This document shows, in pieces, positions 8,258 through 16,597 of a stretch of DNA of 47,504 nt (positions are counted from its first letter, which is position 1; each line of letters begins with the position of its first letter). The translations under genes and the position numbers were made by a program. Source of the stretch: Oscillospiraceae bacterium (GTDB lineage: Bacteria; Bacillota; Clostridia; WRLR01); assembly GCA_009777515.1 (NCBI GenBank), contig WRLR01000019.1, positions 1 through 47,504 on the forward strand, in the 5' to 3' direction. A model generated the notes under the pieces. It was not told the DNA's origin. It worked only from the letters and a program-made list of their open reading frames with translations, and made no database searches.

Positions 8258-8350
8258 TACATTTACATTATGCTTAATGAAACACTTGCATTATGCCGAT
8301 TTATACACTTGCATTATGCCGAATTAAACATATACATCACGCCAATGGAT
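8258..8350. repeat. degenerate ~22 bp tandem repeat
   Basis: About four units resembling ACACTTGCATTATGCCGA lie in tandem between the SDR gene and the converging ThuA-like gene. The two middle units are nearly identical and the outer ones degenerate. No coding signal is visible. Confidence 0.5.
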
Positions 8351-8377
8351 CTTTTCGCTTATGTGGCTGGATATCGA

Positions 8378-9031
8378 TTATTTGCCGGATGTCCATAAAA
8401 TGGCGTTGTGCAGGATTTTGCGGAAGCCGGGGCTCGCAAAGGCATGGTTGTCGTGGCCGGAGGCAAAACAGAAAACGCGGCTGTTTTTATATTGCCTGGC
8501 CCAGCCGATGTTTTTCAGGCTGGTTTCGTTGTCCGTCGTTATCAGGATTTGGTTGCCCGGTACGTCCGGCTCTTCGAGGAGGTATGTCTCGTCGATGATT
8601 GTAAAATCGGCGGCGCCGGCGGTGACCGGGTGGGGCGCGTTTGCGATTTTTATATTGACGCTTTGGTTTTGCGTGTACTTAAATATGTCGGTCTCGCCCC
8701 TGAAACGCAGGCCGCATATATCGGTGAAGAGGTCCCACTGCTTGAAGCTCAGCAAGGCGTGGTGCAAAAATATCATGCCCTGTTTTGAGGCACCGGCCTC
8801 TTCTGTAAAATATTTATATAACGCGCTGCCTTCCTTGGGGATCGGGTTATTCATGTTGTAGTATACAACGGTATCGTATGCAGGTCTGTTGTTTTCAAAG
8901 TCGCGAACGAACAGATCAAGCGGCTGGACATAGCTTTCGCAGCCGTCAAACGATTCAAGCATTTTTTGGAAATTGATGACATCGTACGGGTGGTATTCAA
9001 CCAATATCGCCACTTTTAGTTTTTCGCTCAT
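8378..9031 (-). CDS. ThuA-like domain protein
   Basis: A 217-residue protein of the ThuA/glutamine-amidotransferase-like fold. It starts MSEKLKVAILVEYHPYDVIN, has the strand YDTVVYYN, the loop GMIFLHHALLSFKQW, the block HPVTAGAADFTIIDETY, and SRVFCFASGHDNHAFASPGF before a C-terminal helix. ThuA proteins accompany sugar oxidation and uptake genes, for example in trehalose use; the reaction is uncertain. I choose ATG 9031 because GAGGAG lies just upstream; longer frames to 9394 run through the adjacent permease gene. It is the last gene of the leftward importer operon, separated from the permease by a 200-base spacer with repeats. Confidence 0.8.
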   Translation of the reverse strand: MSEKLKVAILVEYHPYDVINFQKMLESFDGCESYVQPLDLFVRDFENNRPAYDTVVYYNMNNPIPKEGSALYKYFTEEAGASKQGMIFLHHALLSFKQWDLFTDICGLRFRGETDIFKYTQNQSVNIKIANAPHPVTAGAADFTIIDETYLLEEPDVPGNQILITTDNETSLKNIGWARQYKNSRVFCFASGHDNHAFASPGFRKILHNAILWTSGK

Positions 9032-9150
9032 GGGTTCTCCTCGATTCTTCTCCGTGTTATTTTGATATATATGTGCAATGATGTACTGCGGGTGTATGCT
9101 GTCCGCTCCTTTTGGGGGCGGTTTGTGTTTATGCAGGGGGGCGGGCGAGA

Positions 9151-9219
9151 CGCCCGCGTACCCAGCAGGGGGGCGTTGCCGAGACGCAGCACGTGTGGTC
9201 GAGGCGCCCGCGTACCCAG
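9151..9219. repeat. 15-bp direct repeat in a GC-rich palindromic spacer
   Basis: CGCCCGCGTACCCAG occurs at 9151-9165 and 9205-9219 within the permease-ThuA spacer. Both copies sit beside inverted GGGCG/CGCCC elements, so the minus-strand RNA can fold strongly. Confidence 0.55.
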
Positions 9220-9231
9220 GGGGCGCTGCAC

Positions 9232-10128
9232 TCAGCCTTTTACGCCGGCGCTGGCGATGCCTTGGATGATGTAGCTTTGCAGGAACAGGAATATCATGAA
9301 CGGCGGCAGGACGGCCACGGTGGCTAAGGCGAACACCCTTGGGTAGTCCTTGTCGCCGAACTGCTGCAGGTTGGACGTCAGCGTGGCCAGCCACGCGGTC
9401 ACGGTCGAGTCTGATACCCTGTTGATGTAGAGGAACGGCGTCAGCCAGTCATTCCAGTTGGACAGCGCCGTGTTGATGGCTATGACCGTGAGGATGGGCT
9501 TTTGCATGGGGATAACCACGCGCAGCAGCGTGCCCCAGAAGCCGCAGCCGTCGATCTCCGCCGCTTCCTCGAAGGCGCGCGGGAACGAGCGCATGGCCTG
9601 TGAGAAGAGGAACACCCACAAAAGCGTCCCCCAGCCCAGCGGCAGGAACAGCATGAGCTTGTTATTAATCAAGCCGTGCCCGCCCTCCCCGATCAAATTG
9701 TTGCCGCCCACGAATGGTATCTTGGACACCAGCACGAAGCTGGGGATCAGCGTGAGCACGTTTGGCACCACCTGCGTCGCCACGATGGCGATGATGAACG
9801 CGTTGCGGCCCCGAAAGCTATAGCGCGACAGCACGTAGCCGCACAGCAGCGCCATCGTCACCACGACGAACGTGTACCATGCCGCGCGCGACAGGGAGTT
9901 GACCAGCGGGCGGATGGCGCCGTCCATGGAGAACACGAACCGGTAGTTGATGCCGGTCGCCTGCTTGGGGATGGGCAGGAGCGTGCCCATCTCGCCGAAC
10001 TCCGTCTTGTACATGGACGATCCGAACACGCCGTAGAAGAACGGGTATGCGAACAGCAGCGCCGTGACGGTCATTGTCACCAGCCAGACTGTCTTTAGCA
10101 TTACGCGAATTGATTTTTGCATTTGCAT
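9232..10128 (-). CDS. carbohydrate ABC transporter permease, MalG-type (system 1)
   Basis: A 298-residue inner-membrane subunit of a CUT1-family sugar importer with six predicted membrane segments. The cytoplasmic EAA loop reads EEAAEIDGCGFWGTLLRVVI, the contact for the ATPase. I start at ATG 10128 (MQMQKSIR) because AGGAGGG lies upstream. The start overlaps the upstream permease stop by one base (TGATG), giving tight coupling. The protein ends GIASAGVKG, the usual MalG-type tail. No ATPase gene is in the operon, which is common for CUT1 systems that share an MsmK-like ATPase. Confidence 0.9.
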   Translation of the reverse strand: MQMQKSIRVMLKTVWLVTMTVTALLFAYPFFYGVFGSSMYKTEFGEMGTLLPIPKQATGINYRFVFSMDGAIRPLVNSLSRAAWYTFVVVTMALLCGYVLSRYSFRGRNAFIIAIVATQVVPNVLTLIPSFVLVSKIPFVGGNNLIGEGGHGLINNKLMLFLPLGWGTLLWVFLFSQAMRSFPRAFEEAAEIDGCGFWGTLLRVVIPMQKPILTVIAINTALSNWNDWLTPFLYINRVSDSTVTAWLATLTSNLQQFGDKDYPRVFALATVAVLPPFMIFLFLQSYIIQGIASAGVKG

Positions 10129-11066
10129 CAGTCGTCCCTCCTTTGCTGCAGCCACAAGTAGCCCAAAGCGAACACGACCGTCACTAAGCCCAGCACCAGC
10201 GATTCTGCGCCGGCCATGCCGAGGTTGAAGTTGACGAAGCCGTCGCGGTAGATGCGGTACATCAGCACGTCTGTCCTGCCGAACGGGTTGCCCTTGGATA
10301 TAAACATTATGACGTCGAACATCTGCATCGCGCCGATGATGCCCGTCAGCAATATGTACATGGATATGAACTTAAGCCCCGGCAGCGTGATGTAGAAGAC
10401 CTGCTGCCAGAACGTCGCGCCGTCCACTTTCGCCGCCTCGTACAGGCTCGGATCGATGCCCTGCAGGCCACCCAACCATATGATGACCGCCGGCCCGACG
10501 CGCTGCCAGACGAAGTAGGCGATGATCCAGAACACCATCCAGCCCTGCGAGTAGTTCCATGTGATCGCGGGAAATCCCATCGACACGAGGACTTTGTTGA
10601 GCCCCTGGTTGGCCAGCGGATTCAACAGCGCGACGAAAACGGCTGTCGTCGCGGAGACCGCCGCCACGTTGGGCACGTAGATGGCCGTCCGGAAAACGCC
10701 CTTCACGCGGCTCTGCACGTTGAGCGCGAGGGCCAGGATGAACGAGATGACGGTATTGCACGCCAGCGCGAGCATTCCCATCCACACCTGCCGGAAGAGG
10801 AGCTGCCTGTATTCCGGAACCGTGAAGAACGTTTCAAAGTTTTTCAGGCCGACCCATGTGGGGGAGCTGCCCAGGGCGTTGAACTCCGTGAACCCCAGGT
10901 ACAGCCCGTACACCAGCGGTATAAGGTTCCAGAGTGCGATGTAGGAGAAAAACGGAATCAGTATCATATACGCGCGGCGCGCTTCGCGTCTCGCGCGCGT
11001 GTACCTGGGCCTTCCCGGGTAAGCGGCGGTTGGGTTAGATGCGGACATAGAGGACATGGTTGTCAC
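10128..11066 (-). CDS. carbohydrate ABC transporter permease, MalF/UgpA-type (system 1)
   Basis: A 312-residue CUT1 permease with about six membrane segments and the EAA loop LYEAAKVDGATFWQQVFYIT. An Arg-rich N-terminus precedes the first segment (AYMILIPFFSYIALWNLIPL). GAGGTGA lies before ATG 11066. It pairs with the downstream MalG-type subunit and the upstream solute-binding protein. A 317-base spacer with a hairpin and 18-bp repeats separates it from the binding-protein gene. Confidence 0.9.
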   Translation of the reverse strand: MTTMSSMSASNPTAAYPGRPRYTRARREARRAYMILIPFFSYIALWNLIPLVYGLYLGFTEFNALGSSPTWVGLKNFETFFTVPEYRQLLFRQVWMGMLALACNTVISFILALALNVQSRVKGVFRTAIYVPNVAAVSATTAVFVALLNPLANQGLNKVLVSMGFPAITWNYSQGWMVFWIIAYFVWQRVGPAVIIWLGGLQGIDPSLYEAAKVDGATFWQQVFYITLPGLKFISMYILLTGIIGAMQMFDVIMFISKGNPFGRTDVLMYRIYRDGFVNFNLGMAGAESLVLGLVTVVFALGYLWLQQRRDD

Positions 11067-11129
11067 CTCAACGTGTTATGCGAAACGTACAATAATAAAT
11101 TATTTGCATTTAATGTGGATAATATAAAT

Positions 11130-11255
11130 GTAGGGTGCGCTGTATTCGTAGAGTGCGCTGTATTCGTAGAGTGCGCTGTCTTCGTAGGGTGCGCTGTCTT
11201 CGTAGGGCACGCTGTCTTCGTAGGGCACGCCGTATTCGTAGGGCGCGATGTCCTC
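11130..11255. repeat. 18-bp tandem repeat, seven units
   Basis: Units of the form GTAGGGTGCGCTGTATTC begin at 11130, 11148, 11166, 11184, 11202, 11220 and 11238. The first six are complete and the last degenerates into GATGTCCTCATCGC. The unit is a multiple of three, so open frames cross it on both strands, but there is no ribosome site or recognisable protein. It lies between the binding-protein and permease genes. Confidence 0.9.
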
Positions 11256-11328
11256 ATCGCGCCGCAACAAGGTACTAATTGCCATTAAACGAATCAAGGT
11301 AAACAGGTTGCAAACAGATCCAAATACT

Positions 11329-11372
11329 AACAGGGACGGCGGTTGTTTATCTTGCTGCCCGCCGTCCCTGTT
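11329..11372 (-). promoter_or_regulatory. intercistronic hairpin after the binding-protein gene
   Basis: A perfect 14-base-pair inverted repeat (AACAGGGACGGCGG / CCGCCGTCCCTGTT) with a 16-base loop starts 11 bases after the binding-protein stop. No T tract follows on the minus strand. It more likely protects the 3-prime end of the upstream message or attenuates expression than fully terminates, like the malE-malF spacer element of enterics. Confidence 0.6.
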
Positions 11373-11383
11373 GGTCCGCCCCG

Positions 11384-12814
11384 CTATCTCAGCAGCGCTT
11401 CTATCTGTACCATCGCTTCCGCGCATATCGTCTCAATGGGGTCGTTCGTCATTGTCGTGCGCGCCAGCACCTGCTGGTTGATGATCTCCCATATCTGGCC
11501 GTCGTTGGTCACGAACGCGGCCTGGCCGGTATATGTGCCGGACATGAGGTCCGCAATCGCGATGCGCGCCGCGGCCTTGCCCTCGCCCTCGAACAGCGAC
11601 GAGTTGTCCAGCATGGACTGCCTCGGCACGACGAGGTTGTCGCCCACGAAGTTCATGAGGGCCGGCTCGCTGAGGCATACGTTTTTATAGAAGTCCCAGA
11701 ACAGCGCGGTCTCTTCCGCCGGCACGCCGACAGGCACGCCGATGTAAACCGTGCCCACCAGGCAGTTGCCCGGCACGCCGCCTTCCGGCAGGGGCAGCGG
11801 CGCCACGCCGATATTTAAATTGTTGCGAAGCGCGCTGCTCTCGCGCCAGGAGCCGTCCACCACAAAGCCGATGTTCTGCTCCTCCGGCTTGTCGGAGAAC
11901 GCGTTCCACAGCGGGCCCTCGTCGATGCCGTTGCCCAGGCCCGGCGGCAGGTTCTCGTTCATCTCGCGGATGTATTTGAGCACTTCTTGCACCTTGGGAT
12001 CGTCCAGGTTGATCTCGTCCATGCCGCCAAAGTCCGTCCCCAGTTGACGGAAGAACGGCGTGGCGCGCAGGGCGCCGCCGTTGTGCGGGAAGGACGGTAT
12101 GCCGCCGCCCCAGAACGAGCCGGCGCCGAGCTCGGTGATTGCCATCGAAACGGTCCGCCAGTCCTCCCATGTTGCGGGCGGCTCCTCCGGGTCGAACCCG
12201 GCTTGCTCCACCAAATCCTTGTTGTAGAACAGCATGAACGTCGAAGTCTTATACGCTATGCAGTACGCCTTGCCGTCGGCGCCGGTGGCGACGAAGGAGG
12301 GGTTGATGTCTTCAAGCACCCACTCGGGGATCTCCTGGAGGATGTTGGCGTTGATGTATGAGGGTATGAACGCCTCGCCCGCGATGTTGGTGGGCGGCGT
12401 GCCGGCGGTGATGGAGGCGCGCTGCTTTTGGTCGAGCGCCTCGGCCCATCCCCACTCGTTCCATTCCCATGTGACGTTGGGATAGTTGTTGTCCGCTTGC
12501 TCGCGGTTGTACATGTAGAAATTGTCCGACGGCGACGGCCCCAGCTCCTTGGCAAGATACGTCGCTATCTGGTTGTCGCTGGCGCCCAGCATGGATATGG
12601 ACAGGTTGTAGACTTGATCCGCGTCCGGTTCCGCCGCCGCCGCTGTGGTCGCGGCTGCGGCTGCAGCCGTGGTCGCCTGGGCGGCAGCCGCAGTGGTCGC
12701 CGCAGCCGTCGCGGCGGTCGTCGTCCCGCCGGCGGGCCCTCCGCACGCCGCGAGCGCCAGCAGCATCGCCAGCACCAGCAGCGCTGCGAACATGCGCCTG
12801 TAATACTTCTTCAT
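11384..12814 (-). CDS. sugar ABC transporter substrate-binding lipoprotein (system 1)
   Basis: A 476-residue family 1 extracellular solute-binding protein. The lipoprotein signal ends in LALAAC with Cys24 as the lipidated residue. A long Ala/Thr linker (about 30-60) separates the anchor from the binding domain. Family features include the segment TSTFMLFYNKDLVEQAGFDP and a Trp-rich C-terminal half. I start at ATG 12814 because GAGGAGG lies upstream; a frame to 12886 has no such site. It is the first gene of the leftward importer operon and diverges from the glycyl-radical activase gene across a 243-base region. A sugar or sugar-like ligand is likely but unidentified. Confidence 0.9.
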   Translation of the reverse strand: MKKYYRRMFAALLVLAMLLALAACGGPAGGTTTAATAAATTAAAAQATTAAAAAATTAAAAEPDADQVYNLSISMLGASDNQIATYLAKELGPSPSDNFYMYNREQADNNYPNVTWEWNEWGWAEALDQKQRASITAGTPPTNIAGEAFIPSYINANILQEIPEWVLEDINPSFVATGADGKAYCIAYKTSTFMLFYNKDLVEQAGFDPEEPPATWEDWRTVSMAITELGAGSFWGGGIPSFPHNGGALRATPFFRQLGTDFGGMDEINLDDPKVQEVLKYIREMNENLPPGLGNGIDEGPLWNAFSDKPEEQNIGFVVDGSWRESSALRNNLNIGVAPLPLPEGGVPGNCLVGTVYIGVPVGVPAEETALFWDFYKNVCLSEPALMNFVGDNLVVPRQSMLDNSSLFEGEGKAAARIAIADLMSGTYTGQAAFVTNDGQIWEIINQQVLARTTMTNDPIETICAEAMVQIEALLR

Positions 12815-12877
12815 AGTAGTGTGCCTCCTCATAAAATTGTCAATGATTGTTCTATAAAGTTTGCAATCATCGGTGAT

Positions 12878-12906
12878 AGTGTACAATAAATTTTATGCAA
12901 TTACAA
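12878..12906 (-). promoter_or_regulatory. putative promoter of importer system 1
   Basis: On the minus strand TTGTAA and TACACT are separated by 17 bases, about 64 bases before the binding-protein start. Both boxes are weak matches. The -10 overlaps GTGTACAATA, a motif similar to sequences at 22486 and 22652. Confidence 0.35.
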
Positions 12907-12984
12907 TATTTTGTATTACACATCTAGCGCATAGAAATGCAAATTTTTGCGCAAATACTGCATATACTGCGTCATTTATCCATG

Positions 12985-13013
12985 TTGTTTTTAACGGGCG
13001 CATGTCTTATAAT
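12985..13013 (+). promoter_or_regulatory. putative promoter of the glycyl-radical operon
   Basis: TTGTTT (12985-12990), 17 bases, TATAAT (13008-13013), placed 45 bases before the activase start. Confidence 0.6.
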
Positions 13014-13057
13014 GAAGTTATATTAAACTGGAATGATAATGAAAAGGAAGCTTATAA

Positions 13058-13984
13058 ATGGCTCTTGGTACAATATTTGATATTCAGAGGTTCGCGCTGC
13101 ATGACGGCCCCGGTATCCGCACGACTGTTTTTTTGAAAGGCTGTTCCAACCGCTGCGGATGGTGCCACAACCCCGAATCTTTTGCTACGGACACGCAGCT
13201 TCAGTTCTACCCGCAGAGGTGCGCCAGATGCATGCGTTGCCTGACCATGTGCCCGACGGGGGCGCACCTGTTCGAGGCCGGGCGCCACGAGTACAGCCGC
13301 GACATATGCAAGCTGTGCGGCGCGTGCGCCGACGCGTGCTATGCGGACGCGCTCGTGTTGACGGGCAAGCGCATGTCAGTGGAGAACGTCATGCGCGAGG
13401 TCATGGAGGACGCGCCGTATTATGAGACATCGGGCGGCGGGGTGACGCTCTCGGGCGGCGAGCCGGTGCTGCAGCACAACTTTTCGCTGGAGCTGCTGAA
13501 AGCCTTGAAAGAAAAGGGCGTCCACACCATCATCCAAACGGCGGGCAACTACCCGTTCATGCTGATAAAACCGATGCTGCCATATCTCGATGCGGTCATG
13601 TACGATGTCAAGGCCATGTCCGAAGATATCTACAGGGACCACATACATGGCGACCGCGAACGCATCCTCGACAACCTCCTGCAGTTGGACGCCGTTTTGG
13701 AAGTCCCGCTCATCGTCCGCACGCCAGTCATCGAGGGCGTAAACGCGACGGAGGGCGAAATTTTGGCCATAGCCGAGTTCATCCGCCCGTTAAAGCGCCT
13801 GGAGAGTTACCGCCTGATACCGTACCATGGGCTTGGCCGCGCGAAATACGACGCGCTGGGCGAGGCATATGAGAATGTGTACACCACGCCGCCTGCGGCA
13901 GCAATTTCCGCGCTGGAGCGCGTGGCCGCAAAAACCGTCCCGGTGTACAATTTGGTAAAAGGGTTCGTTGAAAAGGATAATTAA
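13058..13984 (+). CDS. glycyl radical enzyme activating protein (radical SAM)
   Basis: A 308-residue activase. The SAM cluster motif is C29-x3-C33-x2-C36 (KGCSNRCGWCHNPE). A two-cluster ferredoxin insert follows with cysteines at 55, 58, 61, 65 and 84, 87, 90, 94, as in activases of glycerol/choline-type glycyl radical enzymes and unlike pyruvate formate-lyase activase. The glycine-rich SAM contact is GGGVTLSGGEPVLQ. It would abstract hydrogen from Gly722 of the next gene's product. AAGGAAG precedes ATG 13058, and the enzyme gene begins 13 bases after its stop, so they form one operon. Confidence 0.95.
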   Translation: MALGTIFDIQRFALHDGPGIRTTVFLKGCSNRCGWCHNPESFATDTQLQFYPQRCARCMRCLTMCPTGAHLFEAGRHEYSRDICKLCGACADACYADALVLTGKRMSVENVMREVMEDAPYYETSGGGVTLSGGEPVLQHNFSLELLKALKEKGVHTIIQTAGNYPFMLIKPMLPYLDAVMYDVKAMSEDIYRDHIHGDRERILDNLLQLDAVLEVPLIVRTPVIEGVNATEGEILAIAEFIRPLKRLESYRLIPYHGLGRAKYDALGEAYENVYTTPPAAAISALERVAAKTVPVYNLVKGFVEKDN

Positions 13985-13997
13985 AGGAGGGTTCCAA

Positions 13998-16253
13998 ATG
14001 ACGCAGACCCAGCAGACCCATTGGAACGATCGCATTAAGGCGCTGCACGCGCAAAAGCTTGTGTTCAACGATGAAAAACTCAAGCGCACGGGTGGTTTTT
14101 ACAACATCGACGACCATGGGTGGATTCCGCTCGATCCCTTGCATCCCATGGAGATCCATAAAGACGAAAAAAGCGGTTTGTGCACGGGCATGGACGCTCT
14201 CAGCCGGACGTTCGCGTCATACCTGGATTCGCACCCGCCGTATGTCAACCCCGACAGCGCCTGCGGCGGCGCGTGGATTGGCCCGTTCCGCGCGCGCGAC
14301 GGCTGGCGCCCCGAAGAGCGCTGGCCGGAGCATGAGGCGCTTCTGAAAAAATATAATGTGGTTTCGCGTGGCATCTATGGGATGAACCATTCCGGGCCCG
14401 ACATGCGTATCGGGCTGGAGCTGGGATGGGGCGGACTACTGGAAAAGATACGCCGGTTCAGGGTGTTGAACACCGAGGCCAGCCATGAGTTTTACGACGG
14501 CGAGGAGCGCGTTGTCATGGCGCTGCAGCGGTTGATAGCGCGCACGGCGGCGCATGCGCGAGCGCTGGCGGAAGGTATGGCGGACAGCATGGAAAGCGGC
14601 GGGGTGGGCGCCGGGGTGGGCGCCGGAGGAGACGCAGGTGCGGACGCCAGCACCGGCGGTTGGTACAGGCAGAACCTTCTGGACATCGCGGCGATGAACG
14701 AGTATTTAGTAGATGGGCCGCCGCGCACCTTGCGCGAGGCCGTGCAGTGGATCGTCTGGTTCGAGGCCATGGACCGCATGTACTATACCGGTGGGGCGGG
14801 GCAGGCGATAGACGAGCTGCTGCGTTCATATTATGAGCAGGACAAGCGGAACGGCCTTATCGCCGACGACGACGAGGCGGTGTGGTATTTCGCCTCGCTG
14901 TTCTATGGGGACACGCACTACCATCAAATTGACGGGCCCAACCCGATTACGGGCGAGAGCCTGTGCAGCCCGCTGTCGTTCCTCGTGCTGGAGGCGCAGC
15001 ACCGCCTTAAAATCCCATGCAACCTGGGGCTGCGCGTGCATGATAAAACAAACGACGAGCTATTTAGCCGCGCAGTGCAGTATCTGTTCGAGGACGGGAC
15101 AGGGGTGTGCTATTCGCTCTCTGGTGGCCTTGACAAGGGCTTCGTGCGCAATGGATTCCCCTTGAATGTGGCGCGCATGCGGGCGAAGGTGGGTTGCAAC
15201 TGGACAGCGCTGCCCGGCACGGAATACGCGCTGCAGGACGTAACCCGTATATGCCTGGGCCAGCCGTTCCTGTTCGCCCTGCGCGAAATGGTGGAGGCGG
15301 CGGGCGAGGAAAACACGATGGAGAACCTCTACGCGCGGTTCGAAGGGCACCTGTCCGTCATCGTGCAGGCGATAAAGAACGGCGTGGACTGGCATGTGGA
15401 GCATAAATGGAAGAACAGGCCGGAGCTCGTGCTCAACCTGGTCATGCACGGGCCGATAGAGCGGGGCGTCGACATGTCCGCAGGCGGCGTGGATGTTTAC
15501 AATTTCGCATGCGACGCCGTCGCGTTCGCGACGGTAGCCAATTCGTTCGCCGCTGTCGAACAGCGCGTCGTTAAGGAGGGCAAGCTGGGCTGGGAGCAGT
15601 TGCTGCTCGTGCTGGACGCCAATTTCGAGGGCTATGAGGATGTGCGCATGATGTTAAAAAGCGTCCCGCAGTTCGGCGCCGGCGGGACTCGGGCCGACTA
15701 TTGGGCGGAGCGCATCGAAAAGACATACACGGGGCTGATGCGCGGCACGACGTCCAAAAATGGGTTCACCGTGCTGCCCGGTATCTTCTCTCATGGCGAC
15801 GTGTACAAGCACGGCGAGAATCTGCCCGCGATGCCCAATGGCAGGCGAGCCGGTGAGCCTATCTCGCATAGCGCCGACCCGGACCCGGGCTTTCTGCCCG
15901 GCGGCGGCACCGCGCCCACGGCCAAGGCCAACGCTGTCGCGCGCGTGCAGTCCGGCTGGGGCAACTCCACGCCCCTGCAGGTGGACATCGACGCGGGGAT
16001 GGCCAAGGAGAGGGGCGGCGTGGACAACATCAAGGCGTTCATCCGCGCCCACAACAACATGGGCGGGACGCTGCTGAACATAAACGTTATAGACAAGCAA
16101 AAAATCCTGGAAGCGCACAAGAACCCCGACCTGTACCCCGATCTGGTGGTGCGCGTGACCGGCTACAGCGCGTTCTTCAAATCGCTCTCGCCCGAATACA
16201 GGCAGCAAGTAGTCGACAGGTGGCTCGGCGAGGCCGGCGACGCGCCGAACTGA
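13998..16253 (+). CDS. glycyl radical enzyme of unassigned reaction (PFL-like superfamily)
   Basis: A 751-residue protein. The C-terminal radical motif RVTGYSAFFKSLSP carries Gly722. The thiyl-radical cysteine is Cys400 in MRAKVGCNWTALPGTEY. Characterised dehydratases and lyases of the glycerol, choline and propanediol type have GCVE, whose glutamate acts as base; pyruvate formate-lyase has two adjacent cysteines. GCNW fits neither, so the reaction is not assignable. A Gly/Ala/Val insert lies at about 196-220. ATG 13998 follows AAAGGAGGG closely. Context (activase upstream, divergent sugar importer, URO-D-like proteins nearby) suggests a small polar or sugar-like substrate. A strong terminator follows. 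Confidence 0.93.
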   Translation: MTQTQQTHWNDRIKALHAQKLVFNDEKLKRTGGFYNIDDHGWIPLDPLHPMEIHKDEKSGLCTGMDALSRTFASYLDSHPPYVNPDSACGGAWIGPFRARDGWRPEERWPEHEALLKKYNVVSRGIYGMNHSGPDMRIGLELGWGGLLEKIRRFRVLNTEASHEFYDGEERVVMALQRLIARTAAHARALAEGMADSMESGGVGAGVGAGGDAGADASTGGWYRQNLLDIAAMNEYLVDGPPRTLREAVQWIVWFEAMDRMYYTGGAGQAIDELLRSYYEQDKRNGLIADDDEAVWYFASLFYGDTHYHQIDGPNPITGESLCSPLSFLVLEAQHRLKIPCNLGLRVHDKTNDELFSRAVQYLFEDGTGVCYSLSGGLDKGFVRNGFPLNVARMRAKVGCNWTALPGTEYALQDVTRICLGQPFLFALREMVEAAGEENTMENLYARFEGHLSVIVQAIKNGVDWHVEHKWKNRPELVLNLVMHGPIERGVDMSAGGVDVYNFACDAVAFATVANSFAAVEQRVVKEGKLGWEQLLLVLDANFEGYEDVRMMLKSVPQFGAGGTRADYWAERIEKTYTGLMRGTTSKNGFTVLPGIFSHGDVYKHGENLPAMPNGRRAGEPISHSADPDPGFLPGGGTAPTAKANAVARVQSGWGNSTPLQVDIDAGMAKERGGVDNIKAFIRAHNNMGGTLLNINVIDKQKILEAHKNPDLYPDLVVRVTGYSAFFKSLSPEYRQQVVDRWLGEAGDAPN

Positions 16254-16282
16254 ACTGACGTATAAATAACCTATAAAATATT

Positions 16283-16323
16283 ACAGCGGCGCCTGGTTGA
16301 ACCCACCAGGCGCCGCTGTTTTT
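16283..16323 (+). terminator. rho-independent terminator of the glycyl-radical operon
   Basis: ACAGCGGCGCCTGG (16283-16296) pairs with CCAGGCGCCGCTGT (16306-16319), followed by TTTT. Confidence 0.9.
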
Positions 16324-16342
16324 GGTTTAAATAATACAAAAT

Positions 16343-16371
16343 TTGACAAATTTATCTAATATTGTTATAAT
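16343..16371 (+). promoter_or_regulatory. consensus promoter of the small toxin gene
   Basis: TTGACA (16343-16348), 17 bases, TATAAT (16366-16371): a perfect match. The transcript would begin near 16378. Confidence 0.85.
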
Positions 16372-16438
16372 GCGTAAAGTAATCGGTGAACAGGCGCGGC
16401 TGCCACTCCCATGCCGGAAACGGAAAGGAGTGATGCAT

Positions 16439-16519
16439 ATGAGCTCATTCGAAGCCTTTTATCTTATGATAAACTTCGCGATGCTGGTCATAGCAATCCT
16501 GAAATTCAGGAATAAGTAA
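16439..16519 (+). CDS. holin-like type I toxin peptide (26 residues)
   Basis: A small gene encoding a peptide that begins MSSFEAFYLMINFAMLVIAI and ends with charged residues (KFRNK). This pattern, a short polar start, SLM-like core, one membrane helix and a Lys/Arg/Asn tail, is that of the putative holin-like toxin family of Bacillota. AAAGGAG (16424-16430) lies eight bases before ATG 16439. That site is part of GGAGTG (16427-16432), which pairs perfectly with CACTCC (16404-16409) upstream, so translation is probably blocked by a hairpin. The upstream promoter is consensus and an antisense promoter faces it. It would act at the cell membrane. Gene and RNAs form a compact locus of about 280 bases between two unrelated operons. 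Confidence 0.75.
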   Translation: MSSFEAFYLMINFAMLVIAILKFRNK

Positions 16520-16551
16520 CCGCCCTGTCATACACACAGAGCGGTTAATTT
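16517..16551 (+). terminator. terminator hairpin of the toxin transcript
   Basis: TAACCGC (16517-16523, containing the toxin stop codon) pairs with GCGGTTA (16541-16547). An inner CTGT/ACAG pairing closes a seven-base loop, and ATTTT follows. The stem is symmetric, but only the plus strand has a T tract, a weak one. Confidence 0.6.
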
Positions 16552-16591
16552 TAAACCCATACGTGTGGCAGCCGCATCGCGGTCACCGATT
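16517..16591 (-). ncRNA. putative antisense RNA (antitoxin) of the type I toxin locus
   Basis: On the minus strand TTGTTA (plus 16620-16625), 16 bases, TATAAT (plus 16598-16603) would start an RNA near 16591 running toward the toxin gene and covering its 3-prime end, as RatA does for TxpA. Its 5-prime part is an inverted copy of the toxin mRNA leader: AATCGGTGA and GCGGCTGCCAC occur in both. The left end of the RNA is not certain. Confidence 0.55.
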
Positions 16592-16597
16592 GCTTAT

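Noticed and set aside
8408..8788. Plus-strand protein opposite the ThuA-like gene
   Set aside because: It is the complement of a well-supported family member and has no ribosome site or family match.
11130..11255. CRISPR array
   Set aside because: The 18-bp units are contiguous with no spacers, and no cas genes are present. The other tandem repeats (21190, 27533, 33641) fail for the same reason.
12428..12889. Arg-rich protein opposite the binding-protein gene
   Set aside because: It is a shadow of the Ala/Thr-rich linker codons on the other strand.
13998..16253. Pyruvate formate-lyase (pflB)
   Set aside because: The active-site loop has one cysteine (GCNW) instead of the adjacent pair, and the activase has the two-cluster insert absent from PflA.
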